64,000 nt of DNA, taken from Tersicoccus phoenicis. GTDB taxonomy: Bacteria; Actinomycetota; Actinomycetes; Actinomycetales; Micrococcaceae. Numbering within the stretch: the first letter of the stretch is position 1; the number at the start of each line of letters is the position of its first letter. The notes beneath the pieces were generated by a model, which worked only from the letters and a program-made list of their open reading frames with translations, made no database searches and was not told the DNA's origin. Below are positions 8,519 to 17,868 of the stretch, piece after piece. The stretch is taken from contig NZ_MRDE01000017.1 in NCBI RefSeq assembly GCF_001968835.1, forward strand, positions 1 to 64,000, in the 5' to 3' direction. A program made the position numbers and the translations under genes.

Positions 8519-9088
8519 GTGACCTCGTTCTCCGACGCCCCGCCGACCGAGCCCGCTCCCGCGCCGCCGGTCGAGATCCGCCGATCCGCCCGCCGCCGCC
8601 GCACCGTCAGTGCCGTCTGGCAGGACGGCCGCATCGTCGTCTCCGTCCCGGCGTCGGGCACGCCGGCGCAGGAACGGGCGTGGGTCGCCACCATGGTGGC
8701 GAGGCTGACGGCGCAGCGCGACCGGCAGGCCGCCCAGGACGGACCCGACGGCCTGGCGGCCCGGGCCGAGGCCGTATCTCGACTTCACCTCGGCGGCCGG
8801 GCTCGTCCCGCATCGGTCCGTTGGGTCGACAACCAGACGACGCGCTGGGGATCGGCGACGCCGGGCCGTGGCACCATCCGGCTGTCCACCCAGTTGCAGG
8901 GCATGCCGGACTGGGTGATCGACTATGTGCTCCTGCACGAACTGGCGCACCTGCTCGAACCGGGGCACGGGCCGCGGTTCCAGGCCCTGCTGGCGGGCTA
9001 CCCGCGGCTGGCGGAGGCGAAGGCGTTCCTGGCCGGGGCGAGCTTCGCCGCCCGGCGCCGGCTCACCGGTGATCACACCGAGGACTGA
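8519..9088 (+). CDS. YgjP-like metallopeptidase (DUF45, M48-like)
   Basis: 189 residues. The zinc motif HELAH at 140-144, followed by His150 in EPGHGP, is the DUF45/YgjP signature, preceded by the family's RWGSATPGRGTIRLS stretch. No signal peptide is visible, so it is probably cytosolic. Substrate unknown; the family is annotated as putative SprT/M48-like metalloproteases. The GTG start was chosen because of the leaderless -10 six bases upstream. It converges on the DUF2342 gene with only 8 bp between stop codons. Confidence 0.85.
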   Translation: MTSFSDAPPTEPAPAPPVEIRRSARRRRTVSAVWQDGRIVVSVPASGTPAQERAWVATMVARLTAQRDRQAAQDGPDGLAARAEAVSRLHLGGRARPASVRWVDNQTTRWGSATPGRGTIRLSTQLQGMPDWVIDYVLLHELAHLLEPGHGPRFQALLAGYPRLAEAKAFLAGASFAARRRLTGDHTED

Positions 9089-9096
9089 ACCGGAGA

Positions 9097-10503
9097 TCAG
9101 CCGCGCGGGCCGTGGTCCTCGGGACCGCCCTCGCCGTCAGCGTCCCGGTCAGTAGCATCCTGGTCCGGGGTCTCATCGAAGCCGCCGGCGAGCAACTTCT
9201 CCAGGGCCGCGTCCACGTCGGCGTCCGCCGCGGCGCGCTGCTGACTCCTGGCCGTGAACTCGCCCGGATGGTCGAGATCCTCGGGGGTCGGCAGCAGATC
9301 CGGGTGCGACCAGACGGCGTCCCGGCCCTCGGTGCCGCGCTCCTGCGCCAGGGCCGCCCACAGCGCGGCGGCGTCCCGCAGCCGGCGGGGCCGCAGCTCG
9401 AGTCCGACCAGCGACGCGAAGGCCTGTTCGGCGGGGCCACCGGTCGCACGCCGGCGCCGGACGACCTCGCGCAGGGCCTCCGCGGCCGGCAGGTTCGTCG
9501 TCGCGGCGGCGGTCGCCTCGTCCACCCAGCCTTCGATCAGGGCCAGCGCGGTCTCGAGCCTGGCCAGGGCCGCCTCCTGCGCCGGGGTGCGCTCGGGCGT
9601 GAACATGCCGCCGGACAGGGCCTCCTGGACCGACTCCGGGTTCGACGGGTCGATCTGCCGGGCGGCCTCCTCGATCCGGCTGGTATCGATGTGAATGCCG
9701 CGGGCGTAGCTGCCGATGATGCCGAGCACGTGGGAGCGCAGCCAGGGGACGTGGACGAACAGCCGGGCGTGTGCCGCTTCCCGCACCGCGAGGTAGAGCC
9801 GCACCTGGGACTCGTCGATGTCCAGACCTTCCCCGAAGGCGGCGATGTTCGCGGGCAGCAGCGCCATCGTGCCCTCCGCCAGCGGGATACCGACCTCGGA
9901 GGCGGAGACCACGTCACCGGAGAGTTCGCCCACCGCGTGCCCGAGCTGCATGCCGAACAGGGCGCCGCCGAGGTTGCGGATCATCGAGCCGGCGCCGCCC
10001 ACCATGCCCGCCATCTCCGCGGGCAACTGCTCGGTCATGGCCTGGGTGAGGGCGGCGGCGATGCTGTTCGCGACCGGTTCCGTCATCTGCTTCCAGGTGT
10101 CCATGGTTGCCTCGACCCACTCGGCGCGGGACCAGGCGCGGCCGGTCAGACCGGTGCCGGGGAAATCGGTGACGGGGTCGAGCCAGAGCTCGGCGACGCG
10201 CAGCGCTTCCTCGACGTCGCGGCGCTGAGCGGCGGAAACGGAGGGATCGGTGCCGGCGGCGGCCCCGCGGCGGGCGCTCTCGTGGGCGAGCTGCCAGTTC
10301 ACGGGCGAGTCGCCGGAGGAGGCCATCATGGCCTGCACCTGCTGGAACATCATGGCCAGGGTGTTGGGGTCGGACGGCATGCCGGCCGCACGGGCCAGCT
10401 CGGCCGGGTCGAAACCCTCCAGGTTGCCGCCGAGCAGCTTGGACAGCATCTCCGTCAACGGATCCTGCGGAGTGTCGTCGTCGTTGCCGTGCTGGGAACT
10501 CAT
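9097..10503 (-). CDS. DUF2342 zinc-dependent metalloprotease/hydrolase-like protein (Rv3195-like)
   Basis: 468 residues, start ATG at 10503. It carries the conserved core of the DUF2342 family, including EAAHARLFVHVPWLRSHV and the IHIDTSRIEEAAR region. The N-terminus is acidic (GNDDDTPQDP), with a DPLTEMLSKLLGGNLEG segment shared with mycobacterial Rv3195. The His/Glu pattern in the core has led to a metalloprotease annotation, but I know of no characterised activity. A TAACGT -10-like element at 10617-10622 (minus strand) would give a leader of about 105 nt. It neighbours the PDZ-Lon protease as in Mycobacterium. Confidence 0.8.
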   Translation of the reverse strand: MSSQHGNDDDTPQDPLTEMLSKLLGGNLEGFDPAELARAAGMPSDPNTLAMMFQQVQAMMASSGDSPVNWQLAHESARRGAAAGTDPSVSAAQRRDVEEALRVAELWLDPVTDFPGTGLTGRAWSRAEWVEATMDTWKQMTEPVANSIAAALTQAMTEQLPAEMAGMVGGAGSMIRNLGGALFGMQLGHAVGELSGDVVSASEVGIPLAEGTMALLPANIAAFGEGLDIDESQVRLYLAVREAAHARLFVHVPWLRSHVLGIIGSYARGIHIDTSRIEEAARQIDPSNPESVQEALSGGMFTPERTPAQEAALARLETALALIEGWVDEATAAATTNLPAAEALREVVRRRRATGGPAEQAFASLVGLELRPRRLRDAAALWAALAQERGTEGRDAVWSHPDLLPTPEDLDHPGEFTARSQQRAAADADVDAALEKLLAGGFDETPDQDATDRDADGEGGPEDHGPRG

Positions 10504-10784
10504 GGGGATACCGTCCTCGTGTCCGGTCGTGGCGGGCGCTGCCGGTCTTCGGCTGGAAAGTCTTCGCGTCACGTCGTCCGAGCCGTCCGCACGCGTCGGC
10601 CCGGCCCGGTGCCATCACGTTACCCGCGGCGGGTCCGCGATGTCTGCCCACCGGCGGGGCGTTCGCCCCGGGCGGAGCCGGTCAGCAGGTGCGGGCGCTA
10701 CCCTGTGGGATGCGCTGGGCTTCGCGCGCATCGTCCCGACCACGCGGGGAATCCGATCGCCGGCGCAGATGAGGACCTACCCCA

Positions 10785-11966
10785 GTGAGCAGCGATCAAG
10801 CGAGCAACGGTCAGGCCAGTAGTGTCCGGCGGGCCGGTTCGACGACGGCCTCCGACGCGGACGGCGACGGTGCTCCGCGTCGGCGACGTCGGCGCGCCCG
10901 ACGGACCCCGCGGGCCGGGGCGGGACGGCGGCGACCGACGACGTTGGGCGTCAGCGTCACCGTCGCCGTGCTCTGCGGCGCACTCGCGCTGGCACTGCCC
11001 GCCCCGTTCGTGACGGAGGCGCCGGGACCGACGTTCAACACGGTCGGCAGCGTCGACGGCCGCCGGTTGATCTCCGTCGACGGCCGGCCCACCTACCCGA
11101 CGACCGGCGACCTGGACCTGACGACGGTCTACGTCAAGGGTGGTCCCAACGGCCCGTTGAACGCCGTGGACGCGTTCGGCGCGTGGCTCGATCCGACCCG
11201 GTCGGTGGCGCCCACCGAGTTGCTCTACCCGCCGGATCTGACGACTCAGGAGCTGGAGCAGTCCAACACGGTCGCCATGACGAACTCCCAGCAGGACGCC
11301 ATCGCCGCGGCGCTGACCTACGAGAAGATCCCGTTCACTCGCACGCTCACGGTCGCCCGCGTCGTCGACGGCACCCCGGCCAGTGGGCGGCTGCGCGACG
11401 GGGACGTCCTCGAGAAGGTGGGCGGCCGTACGGTGAACGGCATCGACGACGTCCGCGGTGCCGTGGCCGACGCCGCCGGGAAGCCGCTCCGGTTGCAGGT
11501 GCGCAACGCTGGCGCCAACCGCACCGTCAGCATCACCCCGGCCCGCGGACAGGGAGGCAGTTGGCAGCTGGGCGTGGCGCTCGCCGCCACCTACCGCTTC
11601 CCGTTCGCCGTCTCCATCGGGCTGGACAACGTCGGCGGGCCCAGCGCCGGCATGATGTTCGCTCTCGGGATCATCGACACCATCACCCCCGGTGCCCTCA
11701 CCGGCGGTAAGCACATCGCCGGCACCGGCACGATCAGCGCCGACGGCACCGTCGGTCCGATCGGTGGCATCGCCCAGAAGATGCAGGGCGCTCGGGATGA
11801 GGGGGCCGGGTTGTTCCTCGCCCCGGGCGCGAACTGTTCCGACGTCGTCGGGCACGTCCCGGGCGGGCTGACGGTGGTGCGGGTGGACACCCTCGACGGC
11901 GCGGTTCGCGCGGTTCGAACGGCGGCCTCGGGCGGAGACCTCGGGGCGCTGCCCCGGTGCGGGTGA
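10785..11966 (+). CDS. Membrane-anchored PDZ-Lon (S16) serine protease
   Basis: 393 residues; GTG start at 10785 with GAGGAC upstream. An Arg-rich cytoplasmic N-terminus is followed by one transmembrane segment at about 50-70. A PDZ domain (VVDGTPASGRLRDGDVLEKV) and a Lon-type S16 domain come next. The catalytic dyad is Ser287 in GGPSAGMMF and Lys332 in GGIAQKMQGA. The homologue in Mycobacterium is Rv3194c, and Bacillus YlbL is similar in layout. It should act on the outer face of the membrane. TACCCT at 10699-10704 is a plausible -10, giving a leader of about 75 nt. It is followed at 118 bp by the UPF0182 gene, as in other actinobacteria. Confidence 0.9.
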   Translation: MSSDQASNGQASSVRRAGSTTASDADGDGAPRRRRRRARRTPRAGAGRRRPTTLGVSVTVAVLCGALALALPAPFVTEAPGPTFNTVGSVDGRRLISVDGRPTYPTTGDLDLTTVYVKGGPNGPLNAVDAFGAWLDPTRSVAPTELLYPPDLTTQELEQSNTVAMTNSQQDAIAAALTYEKIPFTRTLTVARVVDGTPASGRLRDGDVLEKVGGRTVNGIDDVRGAVADAAGKPLRLQVRNAGANRTVSITPARGQGGSWQLGVALAATYRFPFAVSIGLDNVGGPSAGMMFALGIIDTITPGALTGGKHIAGTGTISADGTVGPIGGIAQKMQGARDEGAGLFLAPGANCSDVVGHVPGGLTVVRVDTLDGAVRAVRTAASGGDLGALPRCG

Positions 11967-12084
11967 GCGCCACGGCCACACCGCCGGCGTGACCGTGGCT
12001 TGGAGCTGAGGCCGTCGCCCGGGCAGAATGGCATCAGGACGACCCGATCCCGGCGTCGCCTCGACGTTGACATCAAGGATCGCA

Positions 12085-15000
12085 GTGACTTTCGGAGCTA
12101 CCCCCCAGCCACGCCCGAGCCGATCACCTTCGGGGCGGCGCAGATCCCCGTTGGTTCCCACGATCATCGTTGTGGCGGTGCTCGTCGTCGCCGTCGTGCT
12201 GCTGACCCAGGTCTACACGGACGTGCTCTGGTACAACCAGCTCGGCTACCTGGAGGTGTTCGTCAAGGAGAACCTCACCCGGGTCGGTGTCTTCCTCGCC
12301 GCCGCCCTCGTCATGGCCGTCGGAGTGTACGCCAGCATGGCCGTGGCCTACCGATCCCGCCCGGTCTACGCGCCCGAGGAGGGCACTGCCGACAACCTCG
12401 CTCGCTACCAGGCGAGCTTCGAGCCGGTGCGCCGGCTGGCCATGATCGGTGTGCCGGTGGTGTTCGGCATCTTCGCGGGCACCGCTGCGGCGTCGCAGTG
12501 GCAGCGCATCCTGCTGTTCTTCAACCAGGTGCCCTTCGGGCAGACCGATCCGCAGTTCGGCCTGGACTACAGCTTCTACCTGAACACCCTGCCGTTCCTC
12601 GGCTTCCTGTCCGGCCTGCTGATCAGTGTCGTCCTCGTCGCCGGCGTGCTCGGAATCATCACGCACTACCTGTACGGTGCCATCCGGCTGCACGAGCGAG
12701 GCGTGTCCGTCGCCCGCCCGGCGCGCGTGCACATCGCCGTGCTCGCGGCCGCATTCCTGCTGCTGCAGGCCGCCAATTTCTGGCTCGACCGGTACGGCAC
12801 GCTACAGAGCACCTCCGGGTTGGGCGGCCGCGTCGCCGGTGCTCTCTACACCGACGTCAACGCCGTCATCCCGACCAAGGCCGTGCTCGCGATCGCCGCC
12901 GTCATCGTCGCGGTGCTGTTCGTCGTCGCCGCCGTGATCGGCCGCTGGCGGCTCCCGCTGATCGGCACCGTCGGCCTGATCATCACCGCCATCCTGGCCG
13001 GCGGCGTGTACCCCTGGGTGGTCCAGCGCTTCCAGGTGGTCCCCTCGGAGCAGACGCTGGAGCAGCCGTACATCCAGCGGAACATGGACATGACGCGCAA
13101 GGCGTACGGACTGGACGCGGTCACGTCCCAGGAGTACCGGGCGACCACCACCACCAGCCCCGGTGCCCTGCGGGAGGACGCCCAGACCACGGCCAGCATC
13201 CGCCTGCTGGACCCCAATCTCGTCTCCGCGGCGTTCTCGCAGCTCGAGCAGTTCCGGCCGTACTACCAGTTCTCGCCGCTGCTGAACGTGGATCGCTACC
13301 AGGTGGACGGCAAGACGCAGGACACCGTGGTCGCCGTGCGCGAACTCCGGCCGGACAACGTCTCCGGGTGGTACAACCAGCGCATCGTCTACACCCACGG
13401 CTACGGCGTCGTCGCCGCGGCCGGCAACCGGGTCGCCGCCGACGGCAAACCCGAGTTCCTGCTCTCCGGCATCCCCAGCAGCGGGGTGCTGGGCAGCGAC
13501 CAGACGTACGAACCGCGCATCTACTTCGGCGAGAACTCGCCGGAGTACTCCATCGTGGGCGCACCGGAGGGCTCGTCGCCCCGAGAACTGGACCGGCCGC
13601 AGCAGGAGGGATCCTCGCAGGACACCTTCAACACCTTCAACGGTGACGGCGGGCCGAGCGTCGGCAACTTCTTCAACAAGCTGCTGTACTCCCTGAAGTT
13701 CCAGTCCTCGGATCTGCTGCTCTCGGACGCGGTGAACAGCCAGTCGCAGATCCTCTACGACCGGAATCCGAGGGACCGGGTGCAGAAGGTGGCTCCCTAC
13801 CTGACGGTGGACGGCAAGCCCTACCCGGCGATCATCGACGGTCGGGTCAAGTGGATCGTCGACGGCTACACGACCAGCACGTTCTTCCCGTACTCGACGC
13901 AGCAGCAGCTGGACTCCCTGACCCGCGATTCGCAGACCGCGGACGGACGGGTGGCCGCGTTGCCCGCGAACAACATCAACTACATCCGCAACTCGGTGAA
14001 GGCGACGGTCGACGCCTACGACGGATCCGTGGACCTGTACGCGTGGGACGACCAGGACCCCATCCTCAAGGCGTGGCAGAAGGTGTTTCCCACGACGCTG
14101 AAGCCGTACAGCGAGATGTCCGGCCAGCTGATGTCACACGTGCGGTACCCGGAGGACCTGTTCAAGGTCCAGCGGGGCCTGCTCGCCAATTATCACGTGA
14201 CCGACGCGGTCGACTTCTACCAGCAGAACGACGTGTGGTCGGTGCCGAACGACCCGACCAGTTCGACCGCCGTGCCGCAGCCGCCCTACTATCTGTCCCT
14301 GCAGGTGCCCGGCGCCGATCGACCGGCGTTCAGCCTGACCTCCTCGTTCATCCCGCAGAACCGGGCGGGTGAGACTCCCCGGAACGTGCTCTACGGGTAT
14401 CTGTCCGCCAACGGTGACGCCGGCAACAAGGCGGGGGTGAAATCGCCCGACTACGGCAAGCTGCAGCTGCTCAACCTGCCCAAGTCCGGATCGATTCCCG
14501 GTCCCGGCCAGGTGCAGAACCGGTTCAACTCGGACCCGACGGTGTCCCAGACCCTGAACCTGCTGCGTCAGGGCGCGTCCAACGTCCTGAACGGCAACCT
14601 GCTCACGCTGCCGGTCGGCGGAGGCATGCTCTACGTGCAACCGGTGTACGTGCAGTCCAGCGGCGAGACCTCCTACCCGTCGCTGCAACGGGTGCTCGTG
14701 GGCTTCGGGGAGAAGGTCGGCTTCGCGGCGACCCTTGAGGAAGCCCTGGACCAGCTCTTCGGCGGCAACTCCGGTGCCACCGCGGGTGACTCCGCCAACG
14801 CGGGCAAGACGCCGAGTCCCCCGGGCGGTTCCGGTGGCACACCGGGGACTAGTGTCAGTGCTCAGGCGCAGCTCAAACAGGCCCTCACCGACGCGGACGC
14901 TGCTGTCAAGGAGGGCCAGCAGGCCCTGGCGAAGGGCGACTTCGCGGCCTACGGCACCGCGCAGAAGAAGGTCTCGGAGGCGCTGGGGCGGGCCATCCAG

Positions 15001-15120
15001 GCGGAGAACCAGCTCGGTCAGGGTGGCGGTGCCACCGCGTCGCCGTCCCCGGGGTCGTCGTCGGGCCCGACGCCGTCGGCCGGTCCCTCGGCCGCACCGT
15101 CGGCCACGCCCAGTCCCTGA
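12085..15120 (+). CDS. UPF0182 family large integral membrane protein
   Basis: 1011 residues from the GTG at 12085, which has AAGGA five bases upstream. The in-frame ATG at 12028 (1030 residues) overlaps a likely -10 (CAGAAT, 12024-12029, with TTGGAG 18 bases upstream), so I prefer the GTG. About seven transmembrane helices fill the first 300 residues (for example [15 protein letters not shown]), then a long extracytoplasmic domain with repeated YQ/YF motifs. The C-terminus has a coiled-coil-like Ala/Gln segment and a Ser/Pro/Gly tail. This matches Rv3193c and COG1615. Function unknown. It ends 46 bp before the initiator tRNA. Confidence 0.9.
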   Translation: MTFGATPQPRPSRSPSGRRRSPLVPTIIVVAVLVVAVVLLTQVYTDVLWYNQLGYLEVFVKENLTRVGVFLAAALVMAVGVYASMAVAYRSRPVYAPEEGTADNLARYQASFEPVRRLAMIGVPVVFGIFAGTAAASQWQRILLFFNQVPFGQTDPQFGLDYSFYLNTLPFLGFLSGLLISVVLVAGVLGIITHYLYGAIRLHERGVSVARPARVHIAVLAAAFLLLQAANFWLDRYGTLQSTSGLGGRVAGALYTDVNAVIPTKAVLAIAAVIVAVLFVVAAVIGRWRLPLIGTVGLIITAILAGGVYPWVVQRFQVVPSEQTLEQPYIQRNMDMTRKAYGLDAVTSQEYRATTTTSPGALREDAQTTASIRLLDPNLVSAAFSQLEQFRPYYQFSPLLNVDRYQVDGKTQDTVVAVRELRPDNVSGWYNQRIVYTHGYGVVAAAGNRVAADGKPEFLLSGIPSSGVLGSDQTYEPRIYFGENSPEYSIVGAPEGSSPRELDRPQQEGSSQDTFNTFNGDGGPSVGNFFNKLLYSLKFQSSDLLLSDAVNSQSQILYDRNPRDRVQKVAPYLTVDGKPYPAIIDGRVKWIVDGYTTSTFFPYSTQQQLDSLTRDSQTADGRVAALPANNINYIRNSVKATVDAYDGSVDLYAWDDQDPILKAWQKVFPTTLKPYSEMSGQLMSHVRYPEDLFKVQRGLLANYHVTDAVDFYQQNDVWSVPNDPTSSTAVPQPPYYLSLQVPGADRPAFSLTSSFIPQNRAGETPRNVLYGYLSANGDAGNKAGVKSPDYGKLQLLNLPKSGSIPGPGQVQNRFNSDPTVSQTLNLLRQGASNVLNGNLLTLPVGGGMLYVQPVYVQSSGETSYPSLQRVLVGFGEKVGFAATLEEALDQLFGGNSGATAGDSANAGKTPSPPGGSGGTPGTSVSAQAQLKQALTDADAAVKEGQQALAKGDFAAYGTAQKKVSEALGRAIQAENQLGQGGGATASPSPGSSSGPTPSAGPSAAPSATPSP

Positions 15121-15126
15121 CCCGAT

Positions 15127-15155
15127 TTGGTGACCACCCCGCGCCGCGGTAGAGT
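15127..15155 (+). promoter_or_regulatory. Promoter of the initiator tRNA gene
   Basis: TTGGTG (15127-15132), a 17-base spacer and TAGAGT (15150-15155) precede the mature tRNA 5' end by 11 bases. The promoter begins seven bases after the UPF0182 stop codon. Confidence 0.6.
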
Positions 15156-15166
15156 AGCTGATGCAG

Positions 15167-15240
15167 CGCGGGGTGGAGCAGTTCGGTAGCTCGCTGGGCT
15201 CATAACCCAGAGGCCGCGGGTTCAAATCCCGCCCCCGCAA
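15167..15240 (+). tRNA. Initiator tRNA-fMet (anticodon CAT)
   Basis: 74 bases without encoded CCA. The anticodon CAT is at 15201-15203. Two initiator hallmarks are visible: an unpaired C1 opposite A72 at the top of the acceptor stem, and three consecutive G-C pairs at the base of the anticodon stem (CTGGG/CCCAG). The T arm GCGGG-TTCAAAT-CCCGC and D stem GAGC/GCTC are intact. It carries formyl-methionine to the ribosome at initiation. Confidence 0.97.
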
Positions 15241-15245
15241 CGAGT

Positions 15246-15278
15246 GAAGGCCCCCGATCCAGTGGATCGGGGGCCTTC
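15246..15278 (+). terminator. Rho-independent-type hairpin after the initiator tRNA
   Basis: A perfect 15-bp stem (GAAGGCCCCCGATCC and its complement) with a three-base AGT loop starts five bases after the tRNA. No long U-tract follows, as is common in high-GC actinobacteria. Confidence 0.85.
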
Positions 15279-15480
15279 GTGCGTCCCGACCTTTCTCCTG
15301 GTCGACGCGTTGACTCGCCCGTATCTGACCGCGGGGAACGGTCCCGGTCGACGGCGGTCGCGTGCTCGAGTGGATCGACAGGTCCGGCTACGCCTGCGCG
15401 GTCGGCTGGGCCGGAACTCGACTGCGTGACGGCCTATGTCGGCGCTGAGCGGCCGCGGGCCATGGAAGCGCCGCCGGGAC

Positions 15481-16875
15481 TCAGCGGCCGGACGCGCCGA
15501 TCGCGGCGTAGGCGTCCAGCGCTCGACGACGGGTGTCCTTCAGGTCGATCATCGGTGCCGGATAGTCCGGGGGCGGGTCGTCGCCCCAGGGCTCGTGCAG
15601 CGCGGAGCCGGACCGGCCGGCCAGCTCCGGCACGAAACGGGTGATGTAGTCGCCGTCGGCGTCGAACTTCCGGGCCTGCGTGACCGGGTTGAACACCCGC
15701 ACGTACGGGAACGCGTCCGCGCCGGAGCCAGCCGCCCACTGCCAGTTGGCGGGGTTGTTCGCGGCGTCGGCGTCCACCAGGGTGTCCCAGAACCACTGCT
15801 CACCGGCGCGCCAGTCGAGGAGCAGATTCTTGATCAGGAACGAGGCGGTGATCATCCGTACCCGGTTGTGCATCCACCCCGTCTGCCAGAGCTGGCGTAT
15901 GCCGGCGTCCACCAGCGGGTACCCGGTGCGGCCCCGCTGCCAGGCCCGCAGGTCCGCCGGTGCGTGACGCCAGGGCATCCCGTCGAACTTCGCCCGGTGG
16001 TTGACCGTCGCCAGGTCCGGTTGCGCGTAGAGCAGGTGCCAGTTGAACTCGCGCCAGTGGATCTCGGCCAGGAAGGCGTCGCGGTCCTCGCGAGGACTGG
16101 CGCCGGCGACGGCCGCGCGCACCTGGAACGGGCTGATCTCCCCGAACCGCAGGTGGGGTGAGAGCCGGCTGGTGCCCTCGACGCCGGGCCGCTCCCGGCT
16201 CGTGTCGTACCCGGCCAGGATGCCGTCGACGAAGTCCGCGAGCCGGCGACCGGCTCCCGCTTCGCCCGGTTCCCACTGCGCGGCCAGGCCGGCGGACCAG
16301 TCCGGTGCCGTCGGGTGCAGGCCCCAGTCGCCCAGGTCGTCTGAGGCCACGTCCGGTCCGCTGAGTCTGTGCACCGCGGGCACCGGGTCCCGCGGCTCCT
16401 CGGCGCGGCGGCAGGCGCGCAGGAACGGCGAGTACACCCGGAACGGCCCGCCCGCGCCGGTGGTGATGGTCCACGGTTCGTGCAGCAGGTTCGCGGCGAA
16501 ACTGTGCGCCTCGACGGCGTGCTCACCGGCCCACGCCTTGATCGCGGCGTCGATCTCCCGTTCGGAACCGCCGTAGCGACGGTTCCAGACGACGGCGTCG
16601 GCCCGCGCGTCCGTCACCACGGCGGGCACGACGTCGACCGCGGCACCACGGCGCAGCACCAGCCGGGCCCCCGCGTCATGGACGGCCGCCGCCAGGGCGC
16701 GCAAGGAATGATGCAACCACCAGCGTGCGGCCCCACCGAGTGGCCGCACCCCGTCGCTGCGCTCGTCCAGCACGTACAGCACGACGACGTCGCCGTCGTC
16801 CGCGGCGTGCCGCAGTGCCGGGTTGTCCGCCAGGCGCAGGTCGTCGCGCAGCCACACCACGGTGGTCGTCGTCAT
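15481..16875 (-). CDS. phr: Deoxyribodipyrimidine photolyase (CPD photolyase)
   Basis: 464 residues. Light-driven repair of cyclobutane pyrimidine dimers. The N-terminal antenna domain starts TVVWLRDDLRLADNPAL. The C-terminal FAD domain carries TSRLSPHLRFGEIS, WREFNWHLLY, WMHNRVRMITASFLIKNLLL and NNPANWQWAAGSG, all standard class I photolyase motifs. The start ATG at 16875 lies exactly six bases after a TAGGCT -10, suggesting a leaderless transcript. A perfect 6-3-6 inverted repeat sits just upstream of the -10. The gene stands alone between the tRNA and the PspA gene. Confidence 0.93.
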   Translation of the reverse strand: MTTTTVVWLRDDLRLADNPALRHAADDGDVVVLYVLDERSDGVRPLGGAARWWLHHSLRALAAAVHDAGARLVLRRGAAVDVVPAVVTDARADAVVWNRRYGGSEREIDAAIKAWAGEHAVEAHSFAANLLHEPWTITTGAGGPFRVYSPFLRACRRAEEPRDPVPAVHRLSGPDVASDDLGDWGLHPTAPDWSAGLAAQWEPGEAGAGRRLADFVDGILAGYDTSRERPGVEGTSRLSPHLRFGEISPFQVRAAVAGASPREDRDAFLAEIHWREFNWHLLYAQPDLATVNHRAKFDGMPWRHAPADLRAWQRGRTGYPLVDAGIRQLWQTGWMHNRVRMITASFLIKNLLLDWRAGEQWFWDTLVDADAANNPANWQWAAGSGADAFPYVRVFNPVTQARKFDADGDYITRFVPELAGRSGSALHEPWGDDPPPDYPAPMIDLKDTRRRALDAYAAIGASGR

Positions 16876-16909
16876 CGGGCCAGCCTACCGACACTCTCGA
16901 TTGTCGAGA
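16876..16909 (-). promoter_or_regulatory. Leaderless photolyase promoter with dyad operator candidate
   Basis: On the minus strand, TAGGCT (16882-16887) is followed by six bases and the ATG at 16875. Upstream, TCTCGA-N3-TCGAGA (16895-16909) is a perfect inverted repeat placed in the -35 to -10 region, where a repressor or light-responsive regulator could bind. The regulator is unknown. Confidence 0.5.
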
Positions 16910-16962
16910 CGACCGTCGCCGCCGGTCGGAATGACCGGCAGCGACGGGGTGGTGCGGGAGGC

Positions 16963-17775
16963 TCAGTACTCGGTGCGGCTCGGCTCCGCCGTCCCGGTGC
17001 CCGTCGGCGTGTCGGTCGGCACGTCGTTGCCGGCGGCATCGCCCTTGATGGACTGCTGGGGCCGGGTGCCGGCCTTGAGGGCGGCCAGCCGGGCCTCGAC
17101 CTCGGTCTGCTCGCCGAGGTCCTCGAGCGAGTCGAACTGGGCGTCCAGACTGGAGGCGGACAGCTCCTGCTGGCCACGCACACGGGCCTCCTCCCGGCGG
17201 ACCTTCTCCTCGAACCGGGAGACGTCGCTGGTCGGGTCCATGAAGTCGATGCTGCGCATGGCGTCATGCACCTGGGACTGTGCCTGCGCCATCTTCGCCC
17301 GCGAGTTCAGCTCATCGCGCTTGCGGGTCAGCTCGTCCAGTTTGCCGCGCATCTGGTTGAGCCCGTCCTTGAGCTTCTCGACGATCTCGCTCTGGGAGGC
17401 GATGGTCGGTTCCGCGCCGCGCGCCTCGGTCTCCGCGGACATCTGTCGCTGGATCGCGACCTTGGCCAGGTTGTCGAACTTACCGGCGTCCCCGGCGTTG
17501 CCGGCGGAACGGAACTCGTCGGCCTTCCGGCTGGCCGCGAGCGCCTTGTTGCCCCAGTCCTGAGCGGCCTTCAGGTCCTGCTGGTGATCGTCCTGCAGCA
17601 TCCGCAGATTGCCGATGGTCTGCGCCACGGCCGACTCCGCCTCGGCGATGTTGTTCGTGTAGTCACGGACCATCTGGTCGAGCATCTTCTGCGGATCCTC
17701 GGCCTGGTCGAGGATGGCGTTGACGTTCGCCTTCGCCAGTTGCGCGATGCGCCCGAAGATGGATTGCTTGGCCAT
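16963..17775 (-). CDS. PspA/IM30 family envelope-stress protein
   Basis: 270 residues; ATG at 17775 with GAAAGGAAGC upstream. A nearly all-helical coiled-coil protein of the PspA/Vipp1 family: N-terminal amphipathic helix IFGRIAQLAKANVNAILDQA, then the conserved DPQKMLDQMVRDY segment, then long heptad-rich helices. The C-terminal 45 or so residues are polar and Thr/Gly-rich. Members of the family bind stressed membranes and help keep them intact. It follows the TPM-domain gene by 93 bp on the same strand, a pairing common in actinobacteria, and is probably co-transcribed with it. Confidence 0.92.
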   Translation of the reverse strand: MAKQSIFGRIAQLAKANVNAILDQAEDPQKMLDQMVRDYTNNIAEAESAVAQTIGNLRMLQDDHQQDLKAAQDWGNKALAASRKADEFRSAGNAGDAGKFDNLAKVAIQRQMSAETEARGAEPTIASQSEIVEKLKDGLNQMRGKLDELTRKRDELNSRAKMAQAQSQVHDAMRSIDFMDPTSDVSRFEEKVRREEARVRGQQELSASSLDAQFDSLEDLGEQTEVEARLAALKAGTRPQQSIKGDAAGNDVPTDTPTGTGTAEPSRTEY

Positions 17776-17868
17776 GCTGCTTCCTTTCGTTCGGTCTCTC
17801 ATGGTGTCACCCTCCGATGCCGGCAGGTCGCGGTCGGGGCGGTGGTGCGGATCTCCGGCGGTCGGGGC

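Noticed and set aside
10710-10772. 20-codon ATG ORF just after the TACCCT element of the PDZ-Lon gene
   Set aside because: Spacing from the -10 is five rather than six bases, the peptide is only Arg/Ser-rich, and nothing else supports translation.
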